64,000 bases of DNA from Roseivirga misakiensis (lineage in GTDB: Bacteria > Bacteroidota > Bacteroidia > Cytophagales > Cyclobacteriaceae): contig NZ_MDGQ01000005.1 in assembly GCF_001747105.1 (NCBI RefSeq), positions 682,001 to 746,000 of the forward strand, given 5' to 3'. Shown here in pieces: positions 1-8,478 of the stretch. The first letter of the stretch is position 1. Every line of letters begins with the position of its first letter. Below the pieces are notes generated by a model, which did no database searches, was not told where the DNA came from, and saw only the letters and a program-made list of their open reading frames with translations. A program made the translations under genes and the position numbers.

Positions 1-394
1 CAATTTTGGCATTCCACTGTTTTTGAGGAAAGAACGATCAAAACTGAGACAGACTCAAATCAAGATTAAGCAAACGGGTTATGAGTTGAATTTGCAAGAG
101 CGGGAGATTGTGAATGAAATCCAAGCTTCATATTTCGAACTAGAAACCACGCAACAGGCTTTGGTTAGTCAGAATGAGTCAGTCGATTTATTTAAGCGCA
201 TCTTTGAGTTAGAACTGCTTAATCTTGATCTTGGAGAAAATGATCTCTTCAAAATCAATTTCCAATTAGATAAACTGCTTGAAGCTCAAACTAAGCTGAT
301 AAAGATGAGAACGGACATGGAGAAAGCGAGAGTGATTCTATATTGGTCGGCTGGGCTTCCTTATCTCAATTTCAACAAGGATAGTCCTAGATAG
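1..394 (+). CDS. TolC-family outer membrane efflux protein, 3' end only
   Basis: The reading frame is open from base 2, so the gene starts before the window and only its last 130 or so codons are present. The visible part is a long amphipathic coiled-coil helix rich in Q, E and K. It begins with a PLFLRKER-like segment typical of the second half of TolC-type outer membrane channels, and ends with a YWSAGLP segment and a short tail. Such proteins form the outer membrane tunnel of tripartite export or metal/RND efflux systems. The partner pump is not visible. The next gene, ferritin, starts 76 bases downstream. The family call rests on the helix pattern alone, so the substrate is unknown. Confidence 0.75.
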   Translation, partial: NFGIPLFLRKERSKLRQTQIKIKQTGYELNLQEREIVNEIQASYFELETTQQALVSQNESVDLFKRIFELELLNLDLGENDLFKINFQLDKLLEAQTKLIKMRTDMEKARVILYWSAGLPYLNFNKDSPR

Positions 395-436
395 ACTTTT
401 CTCATCTGTCATTCTATGCTAATCCTACGATATTCA

Positions 437-450
437 TTAACTTTGATCAA
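437..450. promoter_or_regulatory. Promoter element / possible Crp-Fnr-type half site upstream of ferritin
   Basis: TTAACTTTGATCAA lies 21 bases before the ferritin start codon. It contains TAACTTTG, which fits the Bacteroidota -7 consensus TAnnTTTG. Its outline (5-N4-5) and TTTG spacer also resemble the inverted repeat before the SulP gene at 18597. The -7 reading is the stronger of the two; regulator binding is inference. Confidence 0.35.
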
Positions 451-470
451 CGCGAAAGACAAGACATAAA

Positions 471-1010
471 ATGGAAAGACAACAAGTAACAGCCAAGCGA
501 TCATTAACAAAAGCTACAGAAGATTTATTGAACCGTCAGATCATGATGGAAGGGTCATCTTCTGCTTCTTACCTTTCAATGGCTTCATGGTGTGAAATGA
601 CTGGATATGAGAATTCAGCCAAATTTTTATACCTACACTCTGATGAAGAGCGTCAACACATGTTGAAAATTTTCCATTATGTAAATGAGGCTGGTGGACA
701 CTCAATCCAGCCAGAAATTAAAGATATCAAGCATCACTATAGCTCGTTAAGAGAAGTTTTTGAAACTATCCTCGATCACGAAATCGCCGTGACTAACTCG
801 ATCAATGAAATCGTTAATCACTGTTACGAAATTAAAGATTTCACCACCATGAACTTTTTAAACTGGTTTGTGGAAGAGCAAAGAGAAGAAGAGACGCTAG
901 CCAGAAGAGCCGTTGAATTGTTCGATTTAATCGGTGAAGACGGTGTTGGTTTATGGACAATCGACAAAGAAATCCTGAACCTAATTGGTGGTGAAGGTGA
1001 TGCAGAATAA
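471..1010 (+). CDS. ftnA: Ferritin (iron storage, FtnA-like)
   Basis: Cytoplasmic non-haem ferritin: it oxidises Fe(II) at a dinuclear ferroxidase centre and stores ferric mineral in a 24-subunit shell. The 179-residue length is normal. The four-helix bundle carries the expected iron ligands: Glu27 in the YLSMASWC helix region, Glu60 and His63 in DEERQHM, Glu104 in LDHEIAV, and the EEQREEE segment near residues 135-141. A roughly 10-residue N-terminal extension precedes the usual start. A Crp/Fnr-type regulator follows 33 bases downstream, and the pair may be co-transcribed. There is no haem-binding Met of the bacterioferritin type in the expected place, so ferritin is preferred over Bfr. Confidence 0.93.
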   Translation: MERQQVTAKRSLTKATEDLLNRQIMMEGSSSASYLSMASWCEMTGYENSAKFLYLHSDEERQHMLKIFHYVNEAGGHSIQPEIKDIKHHYSSLREVFETILDHEIAVTNSINEIVNHCYEIKDFTTMNFLNWFVEEQREEETLARRAVELFDLIGEDGVGLWTIDKEILNLIGGEGDAE

Positions 1011-1043
1011 TCGCATAATCAGTTTCGATTCCTATTCCTGATC

Positions 1044-1673
1044 ATGTTAGAAGCGTTAGAAGAAAATCTGAGTCAACTGGGTTTTGAGCATGAGTTGATT
1101 CAGGAAATTTTACGCTTTGGGAAGTCAAAAACAGTAACTGCAGAAACATCTCTGATTAATCCCGGTACGCCAGCCAACGCCATGCCGATGGTGATTACCG
1201 GGACGCTCCGAATTATGCGAGAGGATGAGGAAGGCAACGAGGTTTTTCTCTATTATCTCGAGGGTGGTGATGCCTGTGCTATGTCAATCAGTTGTTGCAT
1301 GGGCAATTTATCCAGTCCATTTAAAGCCATTTCCGAAACCGATACAACGCTATGGATGGTGCCCTTGTCGATGATTGATGGGTGGATGGCAAACTATTCG
1401 TCTTTCAGAAAATTCGTAATTAATTCCTATCAAGATCGATTTGATGAGCTCATGAATACCATAGATAGCATAGCCTTCATGAATATGGATGAGCGCTTGA
1501 TGAAGTATTTACTGGATAAAAAACAGAGTCAAGGATCATTTGTAATCGAAAAAACGCACGAACAGATCGCTCAAGAATTAAATACATCGCGAGTAGTAAT
1601 ATCTAGACTACTCAAAAAGCTAGAAAAAGAAGATAAGGTAGAACTCTACAGAAATAGGATAGAGGTACTTTAA
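1044..1673 (+). CDS. Crp/Fnr family transcriptional regulator
   Basis: This 209-residue protein has an N-terminal cyclic-nucleotide-binding-like beta roll (about residues 25-120; GTLRIMREDEEGNEVFLYYL) and a C-terminal winged helix (about 145-209). The recognition helix lies in EQIAQELNTSRVVISRLLKKL. A Cys-rich stretch (ACAMSISCCMGN, about residues 79-90) could sense redox or metal, but it is not the FNR 4Fe-4S pattern. In Bacteroidota, regulators of this subtype often lie beside thiosulfate/rhodanese genes such as those at 18.6-25.4 kb in this window, so it is a candidate for binding the GTAAC-N4-GTTAC repeats there. That link is inference. Confidence 0.88.
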   Translation: MLEALEENLSQLGFEHELIQEILRFGKSKTVTAETSLINPGTPANAMPMVITGTLRIMREDEEGNEVFLYYLEGGDACAMSISCCMGNLSSPFKAISETDTTLWMVPLSMIDGWMANYSSFRKFVINSYQDRFDELMNTIDSIAFMNMDERLMKYLLDKKQSQGSFVIEKTHEQIAQELNTSRVVISRLLKKLEKEDKVELYRNRIEVL

Positions 1674-1678
1674 TAAAC

Positions 1679-2383
1679 CTAAATGTTAGCCAGTTTTTCG
1701 GCAGTAACGGCTCTAAACGATCGGCTTATAGGGAGTTCCAAACCATCAATTTCAATACTCTCTTTGGTAAATGAAGAGATCGCTTTTAAATGAACTAGAA
1801 AAGAGCGATGAATTCTTAAGAACTGGTTTTCGGGTAAACGTTCTTGCACCTTCGACAAAGTCTCTCGTGTTACGATTAGACCTTTTTTCGAATGAATTTT
1901 CAAGTAATCGCTAAAACTTTCGATATACAAAATGTCGCTAACCGATAGCTTTACGGTCTTACGATCGGCACGTACCAAAATGTATTGATCAATCTCATTT
2001 TCTCTTACTTTATCGCCAGCTAGACTTTGCTTTTGTTTGTACTTTTCAACAGCTTCTTTAAACCTTGCAGGCCGAATAGGTTTTAGCAAATAATCTATCG
2101 CTTTCAAGTCAAATGCATCGACAGCGAAATCACGATGAGCCGTCGTGAAAATAATGCTCGTGTTATCCTTTATCGTTTTTGCCAGAGCCAAACCAGTAAT
2201 CTCAGGCATTTCTATATCCAAGAAAATAAGATCTATTGGCCGATCTGCCATCAGGTTAATGGCTTCGATCGCGTTCTTACAATGCCCCACTAAAAAGAGT
2301 TCCGGCTCGTCTTTTATATACACATCTAACACCTCGCGAGCTCTTGGCTCATCATCGACTATAAGGCAATTGATTTTAGACAT
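1679..2383 (-). CDS. LytTR-family response regulator
   Basis: Cytoplasmic DNA-binding response regulator of 234 residues. The receiver domain (about 3-120) has the acidic pair Asp10/Asp11 and the phosphoacceptor Asp56 in LIFLDIEMPE. The C-terminal LytTR domain (about 135-234) contains the YIESFSDYLKIH and FLRIHRSFLVHL blocks typical of the family. The start overlaps the end of the sensor kinase gene by 8 bases, so the two are translationally coupled and form one two-component system. The target genes cannot be read from this sequence. Confidence 0.92.
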   Translation of the reverse strand: MSKINCLIVDDEPRAREVLDVYIKDEPELFLVGHCKNAIEAINLMADRPIDLIFLDIEMPEITGLALAKTIKDNTSIIFTTAHRDFAVDAFDLKAIDYLLKPIRPARFKEAVEKYKQKQSLAGDKVRENEIDQYILVRADRKTVKLSVSDILYIESFSDYLKIHSKKGLIVTRETLSKVQERLPENQFLRIHRSFLVHLKAISSFTKESIEIDGLELPISRSFRAVTAEKLANI

Positions 2384-3434
2384 GTTCGACAGGTTTTAAA
2401 CCTTTGATGTGGAGGTTTACATCAAAGATATTATCATTTTGTTCAATGCTTAATGTATGACGCTCTGGATACAGCATATTAAGCCTCGTTTGTATGTTTT
2501 GAAGCCCAATACCACTATGCTCCGTTTGCCCTTCAAACGAGTTGCGTATGTTAAATTTGAGTGTGTCATTCGCAACAATCAACGTTATTTCTATCACTTG
2601 ATGATGTTGCATTGCCTTACCATGTTTGAAGGCATTTTCAATAAAAGGCATCAAAATCATGGGGGCTAAAAGGTAGTCTTCACGATCCAATTGGTGATTA
2701 AATGTCACTTTAAGACTATCATCGAATCTGGTTTTTTCTAGGGCGATATAATCAGCTATATAGTGTAGCTCCTTGGGTAACTTCACCGTGGGCTGATTGA
2801 CTTGATAGAGCGTGTAGTCGAGTAAATCTGACAGTTTAAGTACGGTCTCTGGAGTTTCCTTAGCATTAGTTAGCGCTAGACTATAAATGGTATTGAGGCT
2901 GTTGAATAGAAAATGTGGATGCAACTGACTCTTTAATAAGCTGAGCTCTTGATTTTTCATCGCCACTTCTTTCTCGGCCAGCAGTTTTTCCAAATTGAGG
3001 TTTTCTACTTGTGTTATTTGCCTCTGTTTCCATAGGCTTAGGAAGCTAGTAGCGGCAACTATTATCCACATTGCCGCTAGAAGGAAAGGATAGTTTTTCG
3101 TTGATGGTGGCAATTGCTCCGCTCTGAAATTTGGAAGATAAGCCACTACGGCCATCAGAAAACCGATTGTGAGCATAGCACTACCCAGCAATGTGGTAAT
3201 AGACCAGATCACAAACTGCATGAGCTTATTCTCAAGTAAAAATGAGGGGATGAGTTTGTAGATAAACACGTGACACGTAAGGATCGTGATGGGCATTAAG
3301 CCGATGGTGAAAGCCATGATATAATCACTGTTAACCGATCCATAGCGTAATAGAAACTGGAAGCAAAAGCTAACTCCAAAAATTAGAATCAGTTGCCTGT
3401 TCTTGCTGTGTTTAGCTGAAAGTATCAAATCCAT
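2376..3434 (-). CDS. Sensor histidine kinase, LytS/YehU type (His_kinase family)
   Basis: Inner membrane sensor kinase of 352 residues. The N-terminal region (about 12-135) has four hydrophobic segments. A short coiled coil (about 145-168) leads to the His_kinase block LHPHFLFNSLNTIYSL with the phosphorylated histidine at about 174, and a HATPase domain follows (N box FIENAFKHGKA, then GIGLQNIQTRL). There is no periplasmic sensory domain, so the signal is probably sensed by the membrane part. It is the partner of the LytTR regulator it overlaps. Confidence 0.92.
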   Translation of the reverse strand: MDLILSAKHSKNRQLILIFGVSFCFQFLLRYGSVNSDYIMAFTIGLMPITILTCHVFIYKLIPSFLLENKLMQFVIWSITTLLGSAMLTIGFLMAVVAYLPNFRAEQLPPSTKNYPFLLAAMWIIVAATSFLSLWKQRQITQVENLNLEKLLAEKEVAMKNQELSLLKSQLHPHFLFNSLNTIYSLALTNAKETPETVLKLSDLLDYTLYQVNQPTVKLPKELHYIADYIALEKTRFDDSLKVTFNHQLDREDYLLAPMILMPFIENAFKHGKAMQHHQVIEITLIVANDTLKFNIRNSFEGQTEHSGIGLQNIQTRLNMLYPERHTLSIEQNDNIFDVNLHIKGLKPVEHV

Positions 3435-3470
3435 AGTGCCGAAATAAGTGAATAAAAAGCCACCAATAAA

Positions 3471-3605
3471 TTAAATGCGATGTTTGACATGTTTTGCGAG
3501 ATACTTGGCAGAATAACTGACGAAAACCGCCAGAATTACCCTGAAAAACAAGGGCTGGATGTAATAATGTGCTTTATCCCGTGCTTCAGATGTCATCCGT
3601 CTCAT
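3471..3605 (-). CDS. Possible small membrane protein, 44 residues
   Basis: A short open frame lies just upstream of, and on the same strand as, the sensor kinase gene. It starts with ATG and encodes a basic N-terminus (MRRMTSEARDK), a single hydrophobic stretch (PLFFRVILAVFVSYSA) and a basic tail (KYLAKHVKHRI). That layout suits a one-pass membrane peptide. Nothing in it is recognised. Its size makes chance possible, so it is recorded as a candidate only. Confidence 0.35.
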   Translation of the reverse strand: MRRMTSEARDKAHYYIQPLFFRVILAVFVSYSAKYLAKHVKHRI

Positions 3606-3672
3606 TTTGAATTATGGCCTTGTTTTAATCTTTAGACTTGGGATATAAATCAAATGCTAAAAACTAATTCCT

Positions 3673-4581
3673 ATGAAAAAAATAATGCTAAGCCTATCGT
3701 TCTTCTTGTGTATTCATTTGGCCATTGGGCAATCAAAAGGAGATTCTTTGCGCAATGCGGGGGCATTGGAGGCCGCTTTTATGGCCTATGGTGGTGAGTT
3801 TTATCAAAACCCAACAAATAAAGAAGTGGCCTATAAACTCGCGCAAACATTGTCCTTATCGAATCTTGTCGATACTGCATTTTTCTTCTTAGATGTGGCG
3901 CTCGAGGACAATTACAAATTGATGCCATTGGCAGATAGTGATTTGTATAATCTCTTTACAGACCCTAGATGGCGAGAGGTTGAAGATAAACAGTTCAGAA
4001 AGTTCCAAGAGAAAAATGGCGAGCTTAAGAAACCGGAATATGCACGACAATTGATTCGTATGATTATGAAAGATCAGGCGCTGGATTATCATCTAGATAT
4101 GGGCAGGAATGAGTACGCGAAAAACAAATATGCCCCGCATTGGTTCTTCACGATCACCAAGACGAAAGCGAGATTAAACGCTGAAAACTTTACCAAAATG
4201 AATGAGCTTTTGGAAAAGTATGGATGGCCATTATATGATGATGTTGGCGAATTGGCCGCCGATGCACCATTACTGGTTATCAATCATCATGAAAGCGAAG
4301 AAATCCGTAAGCAGTACCTAGATCAGATAAAGGCAGCGTGTATGGCCAAACAAGGAAGTTGTATGGAATATGCAAAAATTCATGATCGAATTCTAGTCAA
4401 TACAAATCAGCCTCAAACTTATGGAATGCAATTTAGATTTAATCAGAAGGGTGATTTAGAGCCTTTCCCAATCAAAGACCCTGAAACGGTAGATAAAAGA
4501 AGATTGGCCATTGGCTTGGAACCACTTGCAGTTTATCTCAAACGAAAGATAAACTACGATTGGACTGTGAAGCAAAAGTAG
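3673..4581 (+). CDS. DUF6624 domain secreted protein
   Basis: This 302-residue protein has a clear signal peptide (MKKIMLSLSFFLCIHLAIGQS). After a helical N-terminal part resembling tetratricopeptide-like packing (about 25-105), the C-terminal half matches the DUF6624 pattern. The visible blocks are YGWPLYDDVGELAADAPLLVI, then HHES, then a DRILVNTNQPQTYGMQF block, and finally DPETVDKRRLAIGLEPLAVYL. The function of DUF6624 is not established. It is probably periplasmic. It stands alone between the two-component pair and the converging hexosaminidase gene. Confidence 0.8.
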   Translation: MKKIMLSLSFFLCIHLAIGQSKGDSLRNAGALEAAFMAYGGEFYQNPTNKEVAYKLAQTLSLSNLVDTAFFFLDVALEDNYKLMPLADSDLYNLFTDPRWREVEDKQFRKFQEKNGELKKPEYARQLIRMIMKDQALDYHLDMGRNEYAKNKYAPHWFFTITKTKARLNAENFTKMNELLEKYGWPLYDDVGELAADAPLLVINHHESEEIRKQYLDQIKAACMAKQGSCMEYAKIHDRILVNTNQPQTYGMQFRFNQKGDLEPFPIKDPETVDKRRLAIGLEPLAVYLKRKINYDWTVKQK

Positions 4582-4630
4582 TAGCGGAAATGCTATAATC
4601 CAGAAGCAGGGTGGCAATCTTGTTTATTCC

Positions 4631-6526
4631 TTAATAATCATAAAAAGACAAGATGTCTTCTAATTTTGAAGCAGAATCGGAGAGTCCTCCAATTCTGTTT
4701 CTCATTACCCACAATTCTTTGTGTTTTTCTATAAGAAGGAGGAGCTCAGATTTCAATTTGGCCCTTTGCTCGGCAGGAATGCTTTTTGTTTGCATGTCTT
4801 TAGTGCCAAGTCTGGCTATCCCTAAATCGATAGCATGCATGGCTAAAGCCGCGGCCTGGTTTAACTCTGGAAGTAAGTAATCGGCATCCTCGGATTGCGG
4901 TTCGCCGAGGGCCAAAACTTCCAAAGCATTGAGAATGGACTTTCTGGATGCTTCTAAGTTATCGACTGTAAGTAGTTTAGTTTGGTAGTTGCCTTGCATC
5001 GTCCATAAGTACCTTCTGAGCAAAAGGTGGAAGGCATTGGCATTTCCTTTTGGAATCTTGGTGTCTAAATAAGCATTTCCAAGGGCTAACACGGCTTTTC
5101 CAGTATTTCCTGTTTTATCTTTGAAAACATACTTGTTGAGTTGGAATTCAAGGTGGTCGATTGCCTTATCGTCATAGTGCCATGCATAGCTAGCGCCAAT
5201 GAGCATACTCGGATAAACTACCGATAGCGGCTGCCAGTGCCCATAATCTCCCCAATTGGTATTTAAGTATCCTTTTGCTCCGTTGGCTTTGCCAGTAATT
5301 GCAGCATTTTTGAGATTACCGAAAGCATTCTTGTTTCTTCCAATAAGCGATCGCCATGAAGAAGTACCCGGGCATACATAAAAATCAATACCTGCAGCTT
5401 TGAATTTGGGTAACTCTTTATCGAACGGATGATCATCTGCATAGCCCCAAACCAAAGCCGTCATGTCACTTGGTAATTCACTGATCAGTTCCGGGTGATT
5501 GAGGATAATGTCTCCCCAAAATTGCGTTTTAAAACCCAGGGTATTGGCTTCTGTATTTAGCTTTTTCAAGTAGTTTAAGTATACCTGACCTTTCCCCAAT
5601 TTGTCACACTCGGCTTTTGATTTTCCCTCACAAAGCTCGACAGTTTCGTCTCCACCAATGTTAAAAAATTGACTAGAGAAGTTCGGAAGCACTTCTTGGT
5701 ATAAAGATTTCATCAATTCAAACGAGCCAGGCACTGTAGGAGCCAAGCTGGTCCGTTTTCTTTTACCCCAAACGGTTTGGCAGTCGTCTGGGCATTCGGC
5801 CATGTCTAGATATTCATCGTGCTTGAGCCAGTTTTCCATATGGCCAAAAGAGTTTTGGTTAGGCACCAAATCGATATGATGTTTTTTGCTGTAGGCATCT
5901 AAAAGTTGAATTTCTTCTGCTGTTAGTGGGCTTGAATTTTCCCATACGGTTTCATGATCCTTGTAAGCAAAAGTGTGTTCTGTGTAGAGTTGCAACTCGT
6001 TGATTTTCCAGTCTGCCAGCTGATCAATCAGTTGATAAAGACTTTCCATGGTAGGCACCTTATCCCGGCTGATGTCTAACATGTAGCCCCTTCGCTCAAA
6101 GTCCGGCCAATCTTTAATTTTTAAGCAGGGGATAGGCTTTTCTTCTGAAATAGAATATTCTAAAAGCTGTAATAGCGTTTGTTTGGCATAGTAAAGTGCA
6201 GCCGTATTCTGGCCAACTACAATTACCGAATCATCGGCTATGCTGAGGGTATAACCTTGGTTAGGGAGGTTAACAGTGTCTAGTTTAAAGCTAAAATGTA
6301 TGCCGATCGGTACGGGCTGAGCGATCGAGATATCTCCTTTAAATTCATTGTCTTCCAGAACTTGAACAAAATTTTTGAGTTGCCAAGCCTGTTCAAATAT
6401 TTTGGAATCACATCCATCAGTATATGAGATTTCTTGCGGTGTATTAATGAGGTATTTCTCGATATCATTTCCGAATAGGCAGGAGTGGAAAAGCACACCG
6501 ATGCAAATCAGCTTTAGTTTCTTCAT
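4631..6526 (-). CDS. Glycoside hydrolase family 20, beta-N-acetylhexosaminidase
   Basis: Exported hydrolase that removes terminal beta-linked GlcNAc/GalNAc from chitin oligomers, glycans or peptidoglycan fragments by substrate-assisted catalysis. The ATG at 6526 is chosen because it opens a signal peptide (MKKLKLICIGVLFHSCLFG); an upstream in-frame start would add 11 unlikely residues. A GH20b-type N-terminal domain (about 20-120) precedes the TIM barrel, which begins near FERRGYMLDISRDKVPT. The catalytic Asp293-Glu294 pair sits in FFNIGGDETVE. A helical C-terminal region (about 480-630) follows. The Cys in the signal region could also mark a lipoprotein, but it lacks a good lipobox. Confidence 0.9.
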   Translation of the reverse strand: MKKLKLICIGVLFHSCLFGNDIEKYLINTPQEISYTDGCDSKIFEQAWQLKNFVQVLEDNEFKGDISIAQPVPIGIHFSFKLDTVNLPNQGYTLSIADDSVIVVGQNTAALYYAKQTLLQLLEYSISEEKPIPCLKIKDWPDFERRGYMLDISRDKVPTMESLYQLIDQLADWKINELQLYTEHTFAYKDHETVWENSSPLTAEEIQLLDAYSKKHHIDLVPNQNSFGHMENWLKHDEYLDMAECPDDCQTVWGKRKRTSLAPTVPGSFELMKSLYQEVLPNFSSQFFNIGGDETVELCEGKSKAECDKLGKGQVYLNYLKKLNTEANTLGFKTQFWGDIILNHPELISELPSDMTALVWGYADDHPFDKELPKFKAAGIDFYVCPGTSSWRSLIGRNKNAFGNLKNAAITGKANGAKGYLNTNWGDYGHWQPLSVVYPSMLIGASYAWHYDDKAIDHLEFQLNKYVFKDKTGNTGKAVLALGNAYLDTKIPKGNANAFHLLLRRYLWTMQGNYQTKLLTVDNLEASRKSILNALEVLALGEPQSEDADYLLPELNQAAALAMHAIDLGIARLGTKDMQTKSIPAEQRAKLKSELLLLIEKHKELWVMRNRIGGLSDSASKLEDILSFYDY

Positions 6527-6617
6527 AGACACTTTAGGAATTCTGCCAAAAGGTAGCAAATATGAATCCTAAAATGAATTGGTGCCTGTGTTAATCAAAT
6601 TGAATAACGCTTGATAA

Positions 6618-6836
6618 CTAATCCGGAAGTGATTCACAATGAAGGCCGCATTTACTGACTAGCTCTATGATATCTGATTCTGTATACCGATCGTCTGCCT
6701 CAATTCTGAGTACATTGTCAATGTCTTCCATATCAATGGACCAGTCAAAAATTTTTGTAGAATAGGCTAAAACTGCGTTGACTTTTTTGGCTTTGAAAAT
6801 ATTTTCAATGTCCGTTTTAAATATTAGGAGCTTCAT
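6618..6836 (-). CDS. Small HMA-like-fold protein without CxxC
   Basis: This 72-residue protein has the beta-alpha-beta-beta-alpha-beta rhythm of heavy-metal-associated (ferredoxin-like) domains: LLIFKTDI, then a helix, then IFDWSIDMEDIDNVLRIEA, a helix, and GLHCESLPD. The metal-binding CxxC loop after the first strand is absent (ENIFKAKKV). Similar short proteins are common in Bacteroidota. The role is unknown, and metal binding is not predicted. It is a single gene downstream-facing to the hexosaminidase gene. Confidence 0.7.
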   Translation of the reverse strand: MKLLIFKTDIENIFKAKKVNAVLAYSTKIFDWSIDMEDIDNVLRIEADDRYTESDIIELVSKCGLHCESLPD

Positions 6837-7131
6837 ATTATTGGTTATTTGGTAGGTAATGTATACGATGTTTCTGAATGGTTATTTGCTTCTTTTACTG
6901 AAGAATCGGTTGAGTTGGTTGAATTGTCGATTTCCGAAGCTAAACCGTATTTAGTCTGTTTTGATGGCCTTAGGGTTCGATTAACTTTGGGAAATAACGC
7001 CTGATTATTTTCATCAGAAGCCTGTAAACGAATTCTAAAATCTTAAATGGAAGTACGAGTAAATAGTGCATTGCTTGTCAGTTTGGAGTTTGACGTTGCA
7101 TGCCAGTCTTAGGGGACAAATTGTAAGAACT
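6837..7131. other. Intergenic region, 295 bases
   Basis: No confident gene, repeat or terminator was found. On the plus strand an open frame with protein-like composition runs from about 6849 to 7004 (51 codons, only a TTG to start with). It is listed under findings rather than called. Confidence 0.5.
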
Positions 7132-8370
7132 TTAAGCAGTACTTTTCTGAAATAATTTAGCTGCCACTAATCCTACGAAAGCAAAAATGATTAATACACC
7201 AAATAGATATTGATGACCAAGAGCTCCAGGGTTATTATCTAAAATTACCCCCATGAGAGGCCCCATGAATACATCAGGTGTGTACCCAATAACGGATATA
7301 AAGCCAATCGCACTACCAGTAATCGAAAGTGGGATTTTTGATTCTTGAAATAGAGCATAGTAAAGGCCCCTTAAACCATAAATTCCTAAGCTAGTACTGG
7401 CAATGGTAATGGCGATCATAATCTCCATTCCAGGTTTGAGCAGCCCTAAACTGATGATGCTACTACCAAAAATTAGTATGAGAAAACTCAGTATAGTCAT
7501 TTTGGAATGCCCATACCGATCGCCTAAAACTCCTGCCAGAACAGCTGCGAATGGTCTTGTCCAAAAGGAAATTGTTGCGATATGTGCGGCATCTATATCA
7601 TTGTATCCAAAAGCATCACTGGCATACAGGCCGAAGTCATCGGTACACTTATAACCGACATAGCCACAGAGAAGAATAATAGCTTGATACCATACCGATC
7701 TTCTTTTTAACACTTCCTTCAAACCATTTAAGGTCAGTTTATGGGCAGACGATTTGTCCATAGCGTCATTGGGGAAGACAAACCATACCAGAATAGCGCT
7801 TGCTAGAACAACCCCTGAGAAAACATAAATGATATTTCCCAATGCCGTTGAGAGTTCTGCATTAGTGGCTTGTTCTACAGGACCTGGCAAAAATGCGGCT
7901 AACAGAAATACAGACGCTGAGGCGATTGCGGCTGCCACTAACCCGCGGCCACCGTCTACTGAGCCATATGATCTTCCTTGTGCATCTTCCCCGCCAAATT
8001 GTCGGATGGCTTTAATGTAGCCCGCCCAGAAAAGGAGAATTGTGCTCACACCCCAAAAGCCGTAGAGTAAGGTCAGTGTGGCCAATGAAGGAATGAAAGC
8101 CATGACAATTCCAGCGAGAGCTGTTACTATGAGAGAACAAATAAGTAGTTTCTTAGGGGAGTAACGATCGGCTATTGGGCCACCTGCGAAGTAAGAAATC
8201 ATGGCAACCGTGCCATACAAAGAAAAGGCAGTACCAAGTTCTAGGTTCGTGATGTCAAAGACCTTTAAAAAAGTTGGTCGGAATACCCGAGTAACGACAA
8301 AAGGGAGTAGAAAAATGCTTTCTCCCACTAGCATTAATGTAAAAAGTAAGACTAACTTTTTCGCCTTCAT
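7132..8370 (-). CDS. MFS transporter (OPA/hexuronate-like)
   Basis: Inner membrane major facilitator of 412 residues with about 12 hydrophobic segments. The A-like motif GGPIADRYSPKKLL occurs after TM2 and a matching one, GVLGDRYGHSKM, after TM8. The N-terminal half resembles the organophosphate/hexuronate branch (RVFRPTFLKVFDIT), but the substrate cannot be read from sequence. It lies 108 bases downstream of a secreted sugar-dehydrogenase gene on the same strand, which suggests carbohydrate uptake; this is inference. Confidence 0.82.
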   Translation of the reverse strand: MKAKKLVLLFTLMLVGESIFLLPFVVTRVFRPTFLKVFDITNLELGTAFSLYGTVAMISYFAGGPIADRYSPKKLLICSLIVTALAGIVMAFIPSLATLTLLYGFWGVSTILLFWAGYIKAIRQFGGEDAQGRSYGSVDGGRGLVAAAIASASVFLLAAFLPGPVEQATNAELSTALGNIIYVFSGVVLASAILVWFVFPNDAMDKSSAHKLTLNGLKEVLKRRSVWYQAIILLCGYVGYKCTDDFGLYASDAFGYNDIDAAHIATISFWTRPFAAVLAGVLGDRYGHSKMTILSFLILIFGSSIISLGLLKPGMEIMIAITIASTSLGIYGLRGLYYALFQESKIPLSITGSAIGFISVIGYTPDVFMGPLMGVILDNNPGALGHQYLFGVLIIFAFVGLVAAKLFQKSTA

Positions 8371-8478
8371 TGCTTTTGAAGGTGGCTATTATTTCCAGTA
8401 TAACCAAGGCTAATTCCTTACAAGAGAAAACTACTTTGCCTGATGTTCTTGACAAACAGGCAAAGTCTTGTGTCAAAT

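Noticed and set aside
6375-6572. Plus-strand frame over the hexosaminidase start
   Set aside because: It is antisense to a well-supported signal peptide and GH20b domain and has no independent support.
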